A stretch of DNA of 64,000 bases from Nilaparvata lugens (GCF_014356525.2 NC_052508.1:65848693-65912692), one strand, 5' to 3'; positions 43,950 to 55,807 are shown, numbered from the stretch's first letter. A program made the numbers and translations. The notes: a model not told the origin generated them from the letters alone.

Positions 43950-44780
43950 AGAATAAGAAATGAAGACGAAAAGGATGAGGAGGTGAAGGAGGAGAAGGAG
44001 GAGCAAGAAGGAGAAGATGGAGACGAGAAGGAGGTGGTGGAGGAGAAGGAGGAGGATGAGAAAGATGTGGTGAAGGAGGAGGGGAATGAGAAAGAGATGA
44101 TGGAGGAAGAAGAAGAAAAAGAAGAGGTGGTGGAGGAGCAGAAAGAAGAAGAGGTTGTGGAAGAGGGGAGGAGGAGGAGGAGCAAGATGAGTTGGAGGAG
44201 GAGGAGGAAAAGGACGGGGAAGAAGAAAAAGAAGACGAGGAGGAGAAAGAAGAGAAGGTGGTGGAGGAGCAGGAAGAAGAGGTGGTGAAGGAGGAGGGAG
44301 AAGAGTAGGAAGATGAGGAAGAGGAGGAGAAGGATGGGGAGGAGAATGGTGAGTAAGAGGAAGAGGAGGAAGAAAAATAGGATGAGGAAGAGGAGAAGTA
44401 GGAAGAAGAAGAAGAAGTAGGAAAATAAGGACGAATAAGAAGAAAAAGAAGAGGTGGATGAGGGTGGGAAGGTGGAAGAGGTTCAGGGGAAGAGGAGGAT
44501 AAGAGGAGGAGGAGTAGGAGGAGGTAGGGAAGGACATCGAGAATGCTTCAGTGAATAAGATGAAAAGTGAGGAAAAAAGAAGCAGGAAAAGAGGTAACAA
44601 GAAAAGTAGTACACATGAGTGAATATGATGAAACATGACGTAGTAGAGAAGGAGAAGAAGAATAAGGAAAAATGGAAAGAGCAGAAGGAGGAGAAGGACG
44701 TGATAGAAGAGGAGGAAGAAGATAAATAGGAAGAGGAGGAGATGAAGAGAAGAGTATACGTGAATGAACAAAATGAAACA
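43950..44780 (+). repeat. Polypurine tract, (GAG/GAA/GGA)n
   Basis: About 0.8 kb of almost pure purine on the plus strand. The 356-residue Leu/Pro/Ser-rich minus frame and 118-residue Glu/Lys plus frame are products of composition: they are one-sided in codon content, lack domains and have no splice context. Confidence 0.9.
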
Positions 44781-45410
44781 TGACAAAATACTGAGGAAAA
44801 GAAGGTCAAAATCGTTTGCAGGTTGAACATCTTTTGTTATCATCAATGGTTTGAGACGCTCAAGGTGGTATAATTTCACGGTTACAATTACAATTCGAGT
44901 ATAAGAAAAAACTGTTGAAAATTTATAAAAAGATTTCCACCGAAAAAAACAGTGCCCATACAATGATTATCATGAAGGAATTATATGAGAAAGATAAATG
45001 CTATTCTAAATCACACTCAGAGCCATCTAAGTGATATAATAAGCGAAAAGTCACTTGAAATTCTGGATTACACTTGAAACTGATGTTTCAACTACAGTAT
45101 ATCTTGTTTTAGATAACAGCGAATTATTCGAATCAATATTAATTCAAAACTTACTGATTCAATATTATTTTATGAATGGAAGTTTCCAACCGGCACTTAG
45201 AGTATCATTATCCTATTCGATGACACTAACGGAAACAGTAGAAGATTAAATAACCATACAATATAGTACACAGTGATTATTAAAAGATGATTCACACAGA
45301 TATTTAGAATAAGAAAATAAGGAATGGTCAATACACCTGTTTCAAAAGCACTTCTAGTTTCAGAAGCAATGTAAAGTTGAATAAGGAGGAATGATGACTG
45401 TGATCTTAAT
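44781..45410. other. Unassigned intron
   Basis: Nothing recognised. Confidence 0.3.
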
Positions 45411-45966
45411 TGACCGAGCGAAGTGAGGTCTAAGATTCAAGACGGTTTGGCATTTCTCTTAATGTTTAAATGTTTATATGTTTTTATGTTGCGCATTTAC
45501 GGCGAAACGCGGTAATAGATTTTCATGAAATTTGACAGGTATGTTCCTTTTTAAATTGCGCGACGACGTATATACAAGGTTTTTGAAAATTTTGCATTTC
45601 AAGGATAATATAAAAGGAAAAAGGAGCCTCCTTCATAAGCCAATATTACCGTAAAAATGAGACTATAGAATAATTATTCATCATAAATCAGCTGTCGTCG
45701 ACTATAATACTACCAGTTCAAAAACATCGAACATCTTGAAAATTGTATCTTTCCATCAACGTTAGTAGACAGTTGCAGCCAGACCTGATAACAGCGCTCA
45801 CACTCACATTCTGGGACGACACGTACGATAGGACAGAAAGCTCTATATTTATTTAGGATTTTATCTAGACATTTTAAATTGATAAATTATTTATTAATTT
45901 TTGAGAAAACATAACAACAGGTCAATGTAACTTTCTGAGCGCGAGGTCTACTGTTCACAAAACTAC
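45411..45966 (+). mobile_element. Helitron-type family C, variant with different 3' half
   Basis: Starts TTGACCGAGCGAAGTGAGGT; 5' 290 bases as in family C; then unrelated sequence; ends GCGCGAGGTCTACTGTTCAC AAAACTACTAG (split here). Shares ends, not interior, with short copies. Confidence 0.7.
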
Positions 45967-45974
45967 TAGTTAGA

Positions 45975-46232
45975 TCTCGTGTTTGTTTCTTACTGCCGTG
46001 TCTAGATTTGGAAACAAATCTTTGACTTTTCATGTAAGGTTTATCTTGTTCTGTATTGTTCTCAGATTGTATCAAAATTTTAATTTGTATCGAAATTTTA
46101 CAATTCAACAATAGAATTTTTCAATTCTGATACAAATAAAAATTTCGATACAATTTGAGAAGAATATAGAACAAACCCTTACATAAAACGACAAAGATTT
46201 GTTTCCATTTCTAGACACGGAAGAATGAAACA
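45975..46232. mobile_element. Foldback element, ~125 bp arms
   Basis: Left AGATTTGGAAACAAATCTTT and ATTTTAATTTGTATCGAAAT pair with the right half (AAATTTCGATACAATTTGAG, CAAAGATTTGTTTCCATTTC). Almost no loop. Confidence 0.75.
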
Positions 46233-46558
46233 ACTATTTGGAAGCTATTCTTGAATACTGATAAATAATCGATGGCGCTCCGACCATCCAAAGCTAATTT
46301 AGTGAATTATTTAGTTGTTCTAGAGGCTAGACTGACGTCCACAGTGATAAGTGGGCATGTCAGGTTCTGAAACAAAGCGACAACTAGACAGAACTATTTG
46401 GACATGCGAGAGCAAAATAAACGGATGTATTTTGGACAACTTTAGCGTATTTAGGAGTCAAACAATCACGTAAGTAGTTGTCGAATTTGGGCTCGATGTA
46501 CATTAGTACAATTCATCATAAATCAGCACTTACTGTATTTGCAGGTACAGCAAGTGTG

Positions 46559-46565
46559 TGTGTGT

Positions 46566-46603
<38 letters not shown>

Positions 46604-46645
46604 GTGGTAGAGAGAGAGTGAGAGGGTGTGGTAGAGAGAGAGATT
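46559..46645 (+). repeat. (AG)n microsatellite, interrupted
   Basis: AG repeats with GTGTGGTAG interruptions; it leads into the 305 bp array. Confidence 0.9.
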
Positions 46646-47865
46646 GATTGATTGAGTACTTTATTTATGTAGATTACAATATATACTGGCTTATACACTT
46701 ATATACAATAGCTTACAATACAGCAAAATTATAGATGAATTTACAAAATATGAAATAAGAAAATAATTATTGAGCTGTATATGATATGAAAAAAAAAACA
46801 ATTTGTGATAACTATAGATAAAATAGATAATATTGTTATGCATCTACATAAATTGGCGGAGCTTTGGACATATCAATGTCCATTCTTCGGAAATAATATT
46901 TGAAGTATCCTTCCCACTAACTCTCTACCAAAACAAGAGATGAAGAGAGAGAGATTGATTGATTGAGTACTTTATTTATGTAGATTACAATATATACTGG
47001 CTTATACACTTATATACAATAGCTTACAATACAGCAAAATTATAGATGAATTTACAAAATATAGACTAAGAAAATAATTATTGAAAGTATATGATATGAA
47101 AAAGTAATTTGTAATATAATAACTATGGATAATTATATTGTTATGCATCTACATAAATTGGCGGAGCTTTGGACATATCAATGTCCATTCTTCGGAAATA
47201 ATATTTGACGTATCCTTCCCACTAACTCTCTACCAAAACAAGAGATGAAGAGAGAGAGATTGAATGATTGAGTACTTTATTTATGTAGATTACAATATAT
47301 ACTGGCTTATACACTTATATACAATAGCTTACAATACAGCAAAATTATAGATGAATTTACATAATATAGACTAAGAAAATAATTATTGAAAGTATATGAT
47401 ATGAAAAAGTAATTTGTAATATAATAACTATGGATAATTATATGTTATGCATCTACATAAATTGGCGGAGCTTTGGACATATCAATGTCCATTCTTCGGA
47501 AAGAATATTCGAAGTATCCTTCCCACTAACTCTCTACCAAAACAAGAGACGAAGAGAGAGATTGATTGATTGATTGAGTACTTTATTTATGTAGATTACA
47601 ATATATACTGGCTTATACACTTATATACAATAGCTTACAATACAGCAAAATTATAGATGAATTTACATAATATAGACTAAGAAAATAATTATTGAAAGTA
47701 TATGATATGAAAAAGTAATTTGTAATATAATAACTATGGATAATTATATTGTTATGCATCTACATAAATTGGCGGAGCTTTGGACATATCAATGTCCATT
47801 CTTCGGAAAGAATATTCGAAGTATCCTTCCCACTAACTCTCTACCAAAACAAGAGACGAAGAGAG
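46641..47865 (-). repeat. Four-unit tandem array, ~305 bp period
   Basis: Units start with GATTGATTGATTGAGTACTT at about 46641, 46953, 47259 and 47561. Each ends CCAAAACAAGAGATGAAGAG plus an AG run. On the minus strand each unit ends with AATAAAGTACTCAATCAATC, which looks like a retroposon 3' end with an (ATCA)n tail, so the array probably grew from one retroposon end. Units 3 and 4 are the closest pair. Confidence 0.88.
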
Positions 47866-48168
47866 AGAGAGAGATAGAGAGAAAAGGAGACGTAAAATAG
47901 ACTTAGGCCTACAGAGAGACAACTCATCACTTCGAGTAGCAACAGGACGGTCAGACAAACTCAGAAATAGAACAGGTCGATAGCTAGAATGCAACAAAAC
48001 AAGTAAAAGTTTAGTGAGTCGTTTCAGGCCGACTATAAAAATAATAGATACAGAACTCAACCTCAAAAATAAATCCCTCAATCCATTCAAAATAAGTACC
48101 TCATTATTAGAGCAACCTCTTTAGAATGAGTATGGGAATATTGATTATCGAGCCTCAAGTAAGTATGA

Positions 48169-48315
48169 GGCCCGGTTTCAAAAAAGCCGGTTAAATTTTA
48201 AACGTGATTAATTTCACAAGAACCAATCAGAAAAGGCCTTTGAGACGGCTTCTCCGATTGATTCTCGTGGAATTAATCATGATTGAAATTTAACCGGCTT
48301 TTCTGCAACCGGCAC
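48169..48315. mobile_element. Palindromic MITE, CCGGTTGCAC family, copy 4
   Basis: GGCCCGGTTTCAAAAAAGCC and TTAACCGGCTTTTCTGCAAC; flanks TGA and TAA. Confidence 0.75.
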
Positions 48316-48331
48316 TAAAACTCTCAATTAA

Positions 48332-48520
48332 CTAGCAGGTAACCCGTGCTCCGCAAGGGTCTAATTAAAAACTTGACACACACTGAAATCTTGAAGAATT
48401 AAAAATAGGCCTAAAATCAACCTCGTTAAATTAAGGATCGTTTTGCAAAATTTCAAGTTAATCAGTTGAGTAGTTCAGACGTGATGATGCGTCATTCGTG
48501 AATCTCCGTGTATTTTACGG
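48332..48520 (-). mobile_element. Helitron-type family E, copy 1 (3' part)
   Basis: Minus strand ends CGGAGCACGGGTTACCTGCTAG before T. Inner TTCACGAATGACGCATCATC and CTTGAAATTTTGCAAAACGA match 49890-50286. It supplies the empty site for the MITE in the other copy. Confidence 0.65.
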
Positions 48521-48745
48521 AAAATAATAGAGACAACTATGAGACAACTATGGTCCTTACTTGAGGCTTGAAAATCAAAATTCCCATACTCATCATGAAG
48601 ATTTTGTTCTAATTTTGAGGTACTTATTTTGAATGGATTGAGGGATTTATTTTTGAGGTTAAGTTCCGTATTATTTTGATAGTCGGCCTGGAACGACTTA
48701 CTAAACTTTTACTTGTTTTGTTGCATTCTAGCTATCGACCAGTTA

Positions 48746-49889
48746 TATTCCGTGAATTTTTACGTGTATGAGCCGATTCTTTCCTTTTAGAAAAGTACCT
48801 CAAAATGACAACAAAATCTTCAGGATGAGTATGAGAAAATTGATCATGAAGCCTCAAGTATTAGTGTTTGTTATTAGAATTAAAAGACAAACAACACCAT
48901 TAATTATTAGACTTGGAGCATTAAAGATGATTGCTATGAAGCCTTGAAAATATTTTACTTGAAAAGAGAAAGGGAGAAATAGGAGGAGACATAAAGTAAA
49001 CCGATGAAGATCAGAAGGAAAGGATATAATTAAGATTTACCGACTTTTCAACCATGAAATATCCTATGGTTGTGAAGACTCAATATCAATTAATGGGATC
49101 TAAAATTGAAGATGATTGCTGTAAGGCCTTGAAGAATGATAACTGTGAGAAGAAGCGGAAAAGAAGAAGAAGAAGAAGAAGAAGAAGAAGAAGAAGAAGA
49201 GAGAACTGAAGAAGAAAAAAGTAAGACTTGGGGAGTGAGGAAGTAAAGGATGAGAATATAAGAAGAACAGAGAACTAAAGAAAAGGAAATAAGAATTGGG
49301 GAAAGGTTGAGAATACAGTACAGCAATAACAACCAACATTCCTATCTAAGAATTCCCTTCTATTTCCTATCCCTGCATTAAAACTTCGACCCCATTTCCA
49401 AGCCAATATTGCATTGAACAAGCAGCAGTGTTCAACCCCCAACCGAAGATCCAAAGAAAATAGGAAAACAGCAACGTTATTGAGGTCATTCAGCTGACAT
49501 CTCATTAATATAGAAGTAGAAAAGCGTACGTAGCAGCGAAAATAGACAAGCAAACTATTTTTAAAACATCTCCTTGAATGGAATATAAATCGATTTTTTT
49601 AGCTGAGGCCATTGGTTTTGTCATTCATGCATTTTTACAGCCTATAGTAGAATTGGGTATGTGTTTTGGCAAATACATTACATGACCTTCTAATAATGAT
49701 AATAGAAAACAATATGATTCATTAAAATGAATGATATTGTCAATCAATCAGTTTTAATGACCAAACCAAAGTAATAAACACAAATATTGGATGATGACTA
49801 TGAAGATCCAATAAGTAAACATAATACAATTAATTTAGACTGTTTGTTGTTCCATCTAAATCGTATATGTAGAATTTACTCGTTTTTAA
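48746..49889. other. Unassigned intron; (GAA)n run at 49157-49200
   Basis: Purine-rich patch around 49140-49210 with a pure GAA run. The Ser-rich minus frames there are artefacts. Nothing else recognised. Confidence 0.5.
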
Positions 49890-50286
49890 TCTATCTATCT
49901 ATAATATAATAAAGGAGAGATTCGGCTTATACACGTAAGGGGCAGGAAATTCACGAATGACGCATCATCACGTCTGAACTACTGGACTGATTAACTTGAA
50001 ATTTTGCATACATTCTTAGGGTCGTTTGCACAGTCAAAGTTTAAACTCGATTTAATCAGCTGGTGGCTTAAACTCAAAATGAAACACATCATAACAAACT
50101 AGACTTGATACGGATTTTAATCCAGTTTAAAATGAAATTTAGTTTAAACTGTCACTGTGCAAACGGCCATTAATTTACCGAGGATGGTAATAGGCCTGTT
50201 TTGAATTCTTCAAGATTTCAGTAGGTCAAGTTTTCAGTTTGTCAAGTTTTCAAATGGACCGTTGCGGAGCGCGGTTCACTTGCTAG
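49890..50286 (+). mobile_element. Helitron-type family E, copy 2, with nested MITE
   Basis: Starts TCTATCTATCTATAATATAA after A; ends GCGCGGTTCACTTGCTAG before T. Inner phrases as in copy 1. Confidence 0.7.
50019..50169. mobile_element. Palindromic MITE, CGTTTGCACAG family, copy 1
   Basis: Ends GGGTCGTTTGCACAGTCA and CACTGTGCAAACGGCCA; TTA on both sides. The matching site in the 48.4 kb family E copy has a single TTA and no insert, which proves both ends and the 3 bp duplication. PIF/Harbinger-type non-autonomous element. Confidence 0.85.
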
Positions 50287-50550
50287 TTACAGAATAGAAG
50301 TATGGAGAATATGAAAAAGTAGAAATCTGTTCACAGCTCATGTAAGAAAGTACAATTTTCGTTCGCCTACCATTTTTCCTGTACCACGAACGGACCCAAC
50401 TGTGTGTAGGAGGCAATTTGATCATATATGCCATAAATTAATCAATTGTAAAACGGAAAATTTTCTCATAAACAGGATCTCAAAGTCAACTTTGCAAGTA
50501 ATAGAAGATTGGATAAAATTGCAGGGTGAATTCAATAATATCTTATAGTA

Positions 50551-51425
50551 ATTGAAATAGTTATTTGTGCACTAGTGCGCAAAGTGACAGTTTGCTGCAC
50601 CGAAAGCAACATTTACGCACGAGCCGTAGGCGAGGGCGGAATGGTTTCTTTAGTGCAGCAGAGGAACTTTGCGCACGTATTTCACATTAAATTTTTCCTA
50701 CAGTTACCATTGAATATGAGAAGTGGTTGATTATGGGTAAAATTATGGCTGAAATCCATCAAATGTTTGTCTGTAATTTTGTTATTAATAACAACTTTAA
50801 TTCATTTTAGACTTGATAATCCAATTGAAAATTAATAATCGATAATTTATTCAAATTAAAAATTTAATTAATCCAATTAATTTGAAAATTTAAATAATTT
50901 CGAGTGAATCTGAAAGAATTCTGATGTAATTCTGATGTTATTCTCGAGAGTTGTATGTATATATTTAAAAATTATGTTTCCCAAACAGGTTTTTACCTTT
51001 GGGCTTTATTGTTTTGAAGGATATTTATATATTTTTGTTTTGTAAAATTGTATTGACAATAAAGAAGTTTCAAATCAAAATCAAATCTTAATTTCTAAAT
51101 AACTTTTCAACCAATCAATTTATGAATAAAAAAATATTATTTTAAATAATGAATAATTAATATTATTCAGAATGTATAATTTAATGAGTTATCATTCTTA
51201 TTTATTTGAAAATCAGAAAACATATGGATAGAACAAATTCGCATTCAAAATACACGCCAATAATGTCAACAGCTGATTGGGATGGCTGCTAGATAATACG
51301 AAAAGTATCAAGAGTACGCAAAGTAATACTTTGCGCACTAGAGCGGAAAAATTATTGCGTTCTTTGCGTCCTGTTATCAGTGCAGGAATGATCACTTTTC
51401 AAGGTAATTGTAGGAAAACTTCTGT
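50551..51425 (+). repeat. Repeat family F, copy 2
   Basis: GTGCGCAAAGTGACAGTTTG, GCACGAGCCGTAGGCGAGGG, then at the right CTTTGCGCACTAGAGCGGAA and ATTGTAGGAAAA. Includes a retroposon-like stretch near 50980-51080 that copy 1 lacks. Confidence 0.6.
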
Positions 51426-52529
51426 ACCTATATATACTTTTCAATTTTTCTTTTCTTTCTCTTTCTCCTTCCATCCTTCTTACGCCTTTCATCCTTCTTT
51501 CTCTTCCCTTCTTCTTCTCTCGCTCGCCAACATTCATCTTTTTGTGAGCATGAAAGTGTTCCTTACAAACTCTATCAGTTTAGTAGTCTACTATATGTAC
51601 CTATGCCAGCGCACAAACATAGGTTTTACTGGCTTTGTCAGATTGAAAACGAGTTATTTTTAATTTAAGAGTTTATGTGTTATTGGAATCTTATTATGTA
51701 TTTCTTGCTTGTCTATTATTTTTATGATTCATAGTCTACATTGTCTTCAATTTGACCATTAAATTTGATTTGAGAAGATGAGGAATAGAAGAGGAAGAAA
51801 ACTGAGATCAAGTAGAATTTTAAATGAATCGGAAAAGCTTCGTTGAAAAAGAGGAAATTAATTCGAAGAGCGCCATCGAATTAGGAAGTAGATAGATCCA
51901 ATTAATTGGATTGGTATCAATGATCATGAATATTCAGTATCGGTTGGCTTAGGCCGCTTTCACTGTTGAAGGGAGTGAGAGGGTTTTCCAATGCGGTAGT
52001 TCAGAAAACCACCACAGGCTGCGCTTTGAAGCCATTACTTTCAACAGGACCTCAGTTGGCTACTTTCCAGACATATCCTATTAATTGTCTTGTTGGCTTC
52101 TCACTTATTTTTCCATCACATACGACATACGTGATTCACTCTCTCTTTCGCTTTACTCTCGATTACATCCCATTCAAGTTCCCAGCGTGGACCAATCGTA
52201 AATTCAGGACTGAATTGGACTATTGTTGGTTCAGAGAAAGTTTACATGTACTAGTCAAACATCATTATTACGGAGCGGAATTATGCGCAGTTGGTGGTTT
52301 GCATACAACCACGATAATTGAGTCTTCATTATCATAATACAGAATAGTAAATGATAGACAAAATGAAAGTTTGTGTTGGGGATAGTTTTGAATGCGGATG
52401 GACATTGTGTACTAGTGAAGTTGGATCGCATTAAATTCATGAGTGGAAACTATAATTTTAATCGTAGACTGACATTTGATTTGCCTGTCTTTTGACAATC
52501 ACCCTTTAAAACTTCAGTTTGAACTGGTA
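51426..52529. other. Unassigned intron with two unsupported ORFs
   Basis: A 128-codon plus frame (51277-51663) crosses a pyrimidine-rich run, and a 123-codon plus frame lies at 51966-52337. Neither shows a recognisable domain or exon border. Confidence 0.35.
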
Positions 52530-52725
52530 GAACTTCGAGTATCAATTGGACAAAAATCATGAAGTGTTAAACATAACCTATTTTTGGACAATTTCTATCT
52601 AAATTTGGGAAAGGAACAGTTTTGGGCTTTAAGCCTGTTGTTCCTTTCCCCAATCATTCATAGTTGAGAATGATATTGTATCTATCAATGTATTCAAAAA
52701 ATAAATAAATAAGTAAAGAACATAT
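52530..52725 (+). repeat. Retroposon 3' end (GGAACAGTTTTGGGC type)
   Basis: ATTGGACAAAAATCATGAAG, GGGAAAGGAACAGTTTTGGG, CTGTTGTTCCTTTCCC, then AATAAATAAATAAG. The inverse copy is 56925-57065, with over 100 bases of close match. Confidence 0.7.
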
Positions 52726-52749
52726 ACGACTTTCTACCACTTAGCCTGA

Positions 52750-52942
52750 GGCTAGGCACACACCAGTTAGTTAAGGCAAGACAAGACATGATCAGACACA
52801 ATACTTCACATAGTTGCTTATGACGCAACACAAACTGATTAGTCATTGCAATTAGACATGTCTTCATAAGCAACAATGTGAAGTATTGTGACTGAACGTG
52901 ACTGATCATGTCTTGTCTTGACTAACTGGTGTGTGCCTAGCC
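52750..52942. mobile_element. Palindromic MITE, GGCTAGGCACACACC family, copy 1 of a tandem pair
   Basis: Arms AGACAAGACATGATCAG and AATACTTCACATAGTTGC with complements. TGA before it, TTA after it. Confidence 0.8.
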
Positions 52943-52945
52943 TTA

Positions 52946-53138
52946 GGCTGGGCGTACACCGGTTAGTCAAGACAAGACTAGTCACGTTTAGTCACAATAC
53001 TTCACATAGTTTCTTATGAAGACATGTCTAATTGCAAACACTAATCAGTGTGAGTTGCGTCATAAGCAACAATATGAAGTATTGTGACTAAACGTGTCTG
53101 ATCATGTCTTGTCTTGACTAACTGGTGTGCGCCTAGCC
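52946..53138. mobile_element. Palindromic MITE, GGCTAGGCACACACC family, copy 2 of a tandem pair
   Basis: Same family and length as the previous copy; the two share the single TTA at 52943-52945. The second seems to have inserted into, or recombined at, the target duplication of the first. Confidence 0.8.
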
Positions 53139-53682
53139 TTCAAGTTTAACTCACAAGCACATCATAAGCTCTGAAGATATCTAGCAGTTGATCATACCCT
53201 GTACCTTGGTACAGGTTGAATACTTGAATTTAGTTGAGTTCCAGAATGATATTTCATGAAATGTATATGTCTAAATTGTTTAGTAAAATCTTTCTCACTC
53301 TTCTTATTCCTTCTTTTCTCACATATAGAAGAGTTTTTATAGAAGTATATTTCTTGATTTTCATCATTTTACGGTTTATGGCTCACGTATCATGATATTC
53401 CATAACTTCTAGGAGCAATGAAAAAAGAAAAAAGGTTCAGAAGCAGACTTACTATATACTTACTAAACACTAACTAATTGATAATACACACAAAAACTAA
53501 CAAAACCTACTCTAGAACATGGTACGCCATAGTGGAGTAGGTCAATTTCCACACAGAAAAAACTAAACAAGTAGAGAACACATTATAAGAATCTTTTGTA
53601 ATAACTATTGTATGTAATATTGTAATTTATCTAATATTAATGTAATTGATGTAGTTTTAGTTTTTTTTTTGGGAAATAAACA
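53139..53682. other. Unassigned intron
   Basis: Nothing recognised. Confidence 0.3.
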
Positions 53683-53705
53683 TTTATTTATTATTTATTT
53701 ATTTT

Positions 53706-53736
<31 letters not shown>

Positions 53737-53754
53737 TATTATTATTTTATTTAC
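53683..53754 (+). repeat. (TTTA)n simple repeat
   Basis: About 70 bases of TTTA/TTATT units, probably a retroposon tail. Confidence 0.9.
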
Positions 53755-53757
53755 TTA

Positions 53758-53903
53758 GTGCCGTTTGCACAGTACAGTTTAAACCAAATTTCATCTTAAA
53801 CTGGATTAAATCTATATCAAGTATTTGTTATAATGTAATTCATTTTGAGTTTAAGCCAACAGCTGATTGAATTCAGTTTAAACTTCCACTGTGCAAACGG
53901 CCC
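53758..53903. mobile_element. Palindromic MITE, CGTTTGCACAG family, copy 2
   Basis: Ends GTGCCGTTTGCACAGTACAG and CACTGTGCAAACGGCCC, flanked by TTA at 53755-53757 and 53904-53906. Confidence 0.85.
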
Positions 53904-53931
53904 TTAGAAGGCAATACTATAGTGAGGTGCA

Positions 53932-54676
53932 CGTTGTAATGGCAGTGGAGAAAGATAGGAAAACAACGTTGCCGATCCTCTGTCTTGTTAATGCCTTCTA
54001 TAGACAGTAGCTGATACAGGTTTATTGATGTAATTTTAACTGTTCATTCTCTTTTAAAATAATCAATTATATTTTATTAAGCAAGAAATTATATTATTCA
54101 ATAATTGCATAATGAATTTTAATGAATAATATGAAATATTTTGTTAATTATTAATTCTACATTGTTAAAAGACGATCTGGGAACAGAGCAAAGCGAGAAA
54201 GAGATAGAACTATTTGCTTTGTTGAATGATAGACAAGGATAGCAATACCAATATCGGGGCACCGACCTTCGCTCGTTATTTTTATTTATTGATATACAGA
54301 GCACAATTCTCTAAAATGATCGTGTTTATATTTCACAGCTGACTATATGTCATCTTAAGAGTTTCGGCGATGCGATATTTTGATTTTTCACATACTTACT
54401 CGCTCACTCTCTTTTTTACTATCCACAGCTGTTTCAGCCAAGGATGAATTATCCTTTTAATGTCGTTCAGCGAGTTTTTCCATGGATGAGACCTAGTGCA
54501 ATGAAATTTTTATATCACAAACCTACTATGTTCCAAATTTCGTGAAAATCGTTAGAGCCGTTTTCGAGATCCGTTGAACATAGATAACCAGATATAAATA
54601 TATAAAAATACAGAAATTGCTTGCTTAATATAATAGGATTGCTAATCAAACACTGCCAAAATAAAGTGGAACTCAC
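53932..54676 (-). mobile_element. MITE A copy j, split by family D element
   Basis: TA outside both ends. Halves 53932-54250 and 54639-54676 rejoin to CAATACCA + TTGCTAATCA as in intact copies. Confidence 0.82.
54251..54638 (-). mobile_element. Helitron-like family D, copy 2, nested in MITE A
   Basis: Minus strand starts TCCTATTATATTAAGCAAGC after A and ends GTGCCCCGATAT before T. The intact MITE shows A then T with no duplication. The TC start fits Helitrons; the 3' end (GATAT, not CTRR) does not, so the class is provisional. Confidence 0.72.
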
Positions 54677-55807
54677 TATAGCCTGATTGGAAGTTGTTGA
54701 AATGAGACGTTGTTAATATTAAACTTGTTTTAATATCATTCAATGAGATTATTTTTCTCGGTACTTAAATATTAAATATTTAGAATAAACCTATTTTGCT
54801 TTTCAATTTATATTTTTTCTGGGCTAGGTATTGAGAAATCTGTGTACATCTATGGTATCCTGTGATCTGTGGGTGGCGATTATGAGCTCAAAACAAGATG
54901 GTAAATTTCCAATCGCCCTGTTCTCACCGTGAACACGTGGGAAAGATACAAAGTTCGGGACTTCGCCTAGGGTCAAACAAAAATAATAATCTATGAGAAC
55001 GATTATAACACACTGATTCAAAAATCTCAATTCTGGAGGATTGGAACATAGGAACCGTAGAAAAAGATAAGGATAAGGAAGGGGGGAAACCGTGAATATG
55101 ATGAGGGGTGGGGGAGGGAAAGGTGACTGAACCAGAAAGCAACAAAAAATCCAAACTACCTGCGACCCTACAGACCCAACTCATTGTGGTAGTCTATATA
55201 TAATATAGCTAGAGCCACAGACTGTATAACTATATTTTAAAACACCATATTGCCTGGTCTAGTTCAGCCGTGTCAAGTGCAGGACTCCACGTATTACCTA
55301 TCCCTATTGGAAAAAAAGAAGTTATGTACTTTCACCTTCCAAAATAAAACTGAAGGTCACAATTATTGACAAAGCCCCTTCCTATAGTAAAAGTGTATTT
55401 TGTAAGTAAAGATAGATAGGCTGTCTTTATTTTAACCTGAGAGTTGAAACATAGATAAAAGAATGCTATTTTAATACATTTCACAAAATGTAATATTCAA
55501 CTATTCTGAATAAAATTGAATAATCATATATATTAACTTAATTGTATTATATTATATTGTATATTCTTATTTTTTGTGCAGACTCAAAAACGTTACTGTA
55601 ATGTAATGAAGGCTTTTTAATGTGTAGATAAAGTCCCCATTTTAAAAAGTGCATAAGTGGATTTCAGATTGAAGAGTGACAGTCTTTAAAAGTTTTATCA
55701 CATTATTATGCAACTAAGCTTCACTTGAAATAGTGAACTTAAATGAATTATTTATATCATTGAATAATAAAATATAAATTAAGAGAAAACAGAAAAGATA
55801 TTCTATA
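54677..55807. other. Unassigned intron
   Basis: 1.1 kb; 55420 shows a weak retroposon-end phrase (CTGTCTTTATTTTAACCTGA). Otherwise nothing. Confidence 0.3.

Larger units (their letters stand above)
47968..48745. repeat. Inverted repeat with ~195 bp arms holding a MITE and a Helitron end
   Basis: Arm 47968-48163 (CTAGAATGCAACAAAACAAG, AATAAATCCCTCAATCCATT) is complemented by 48552-48745. A third diverged piece (CAAAATCTTCAGGATGAGTA) lies at 48785-48860. Class unknown. Confidence 0.7.

Noticed and set aside
43893..44963. 356-residue minus-strand ORF, the longest in the window
   Set aside because: Leu/Pro/Ser/Phe composition comes from the (GAG/GAA)n tract; no stop codons arise in such sequence by nature.
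51966..52337. 123-residue plus-strand ORF
   Set aside because: No recognisable domain or family, no exon borders; probably chance. Kept only as an unassigned stretch.
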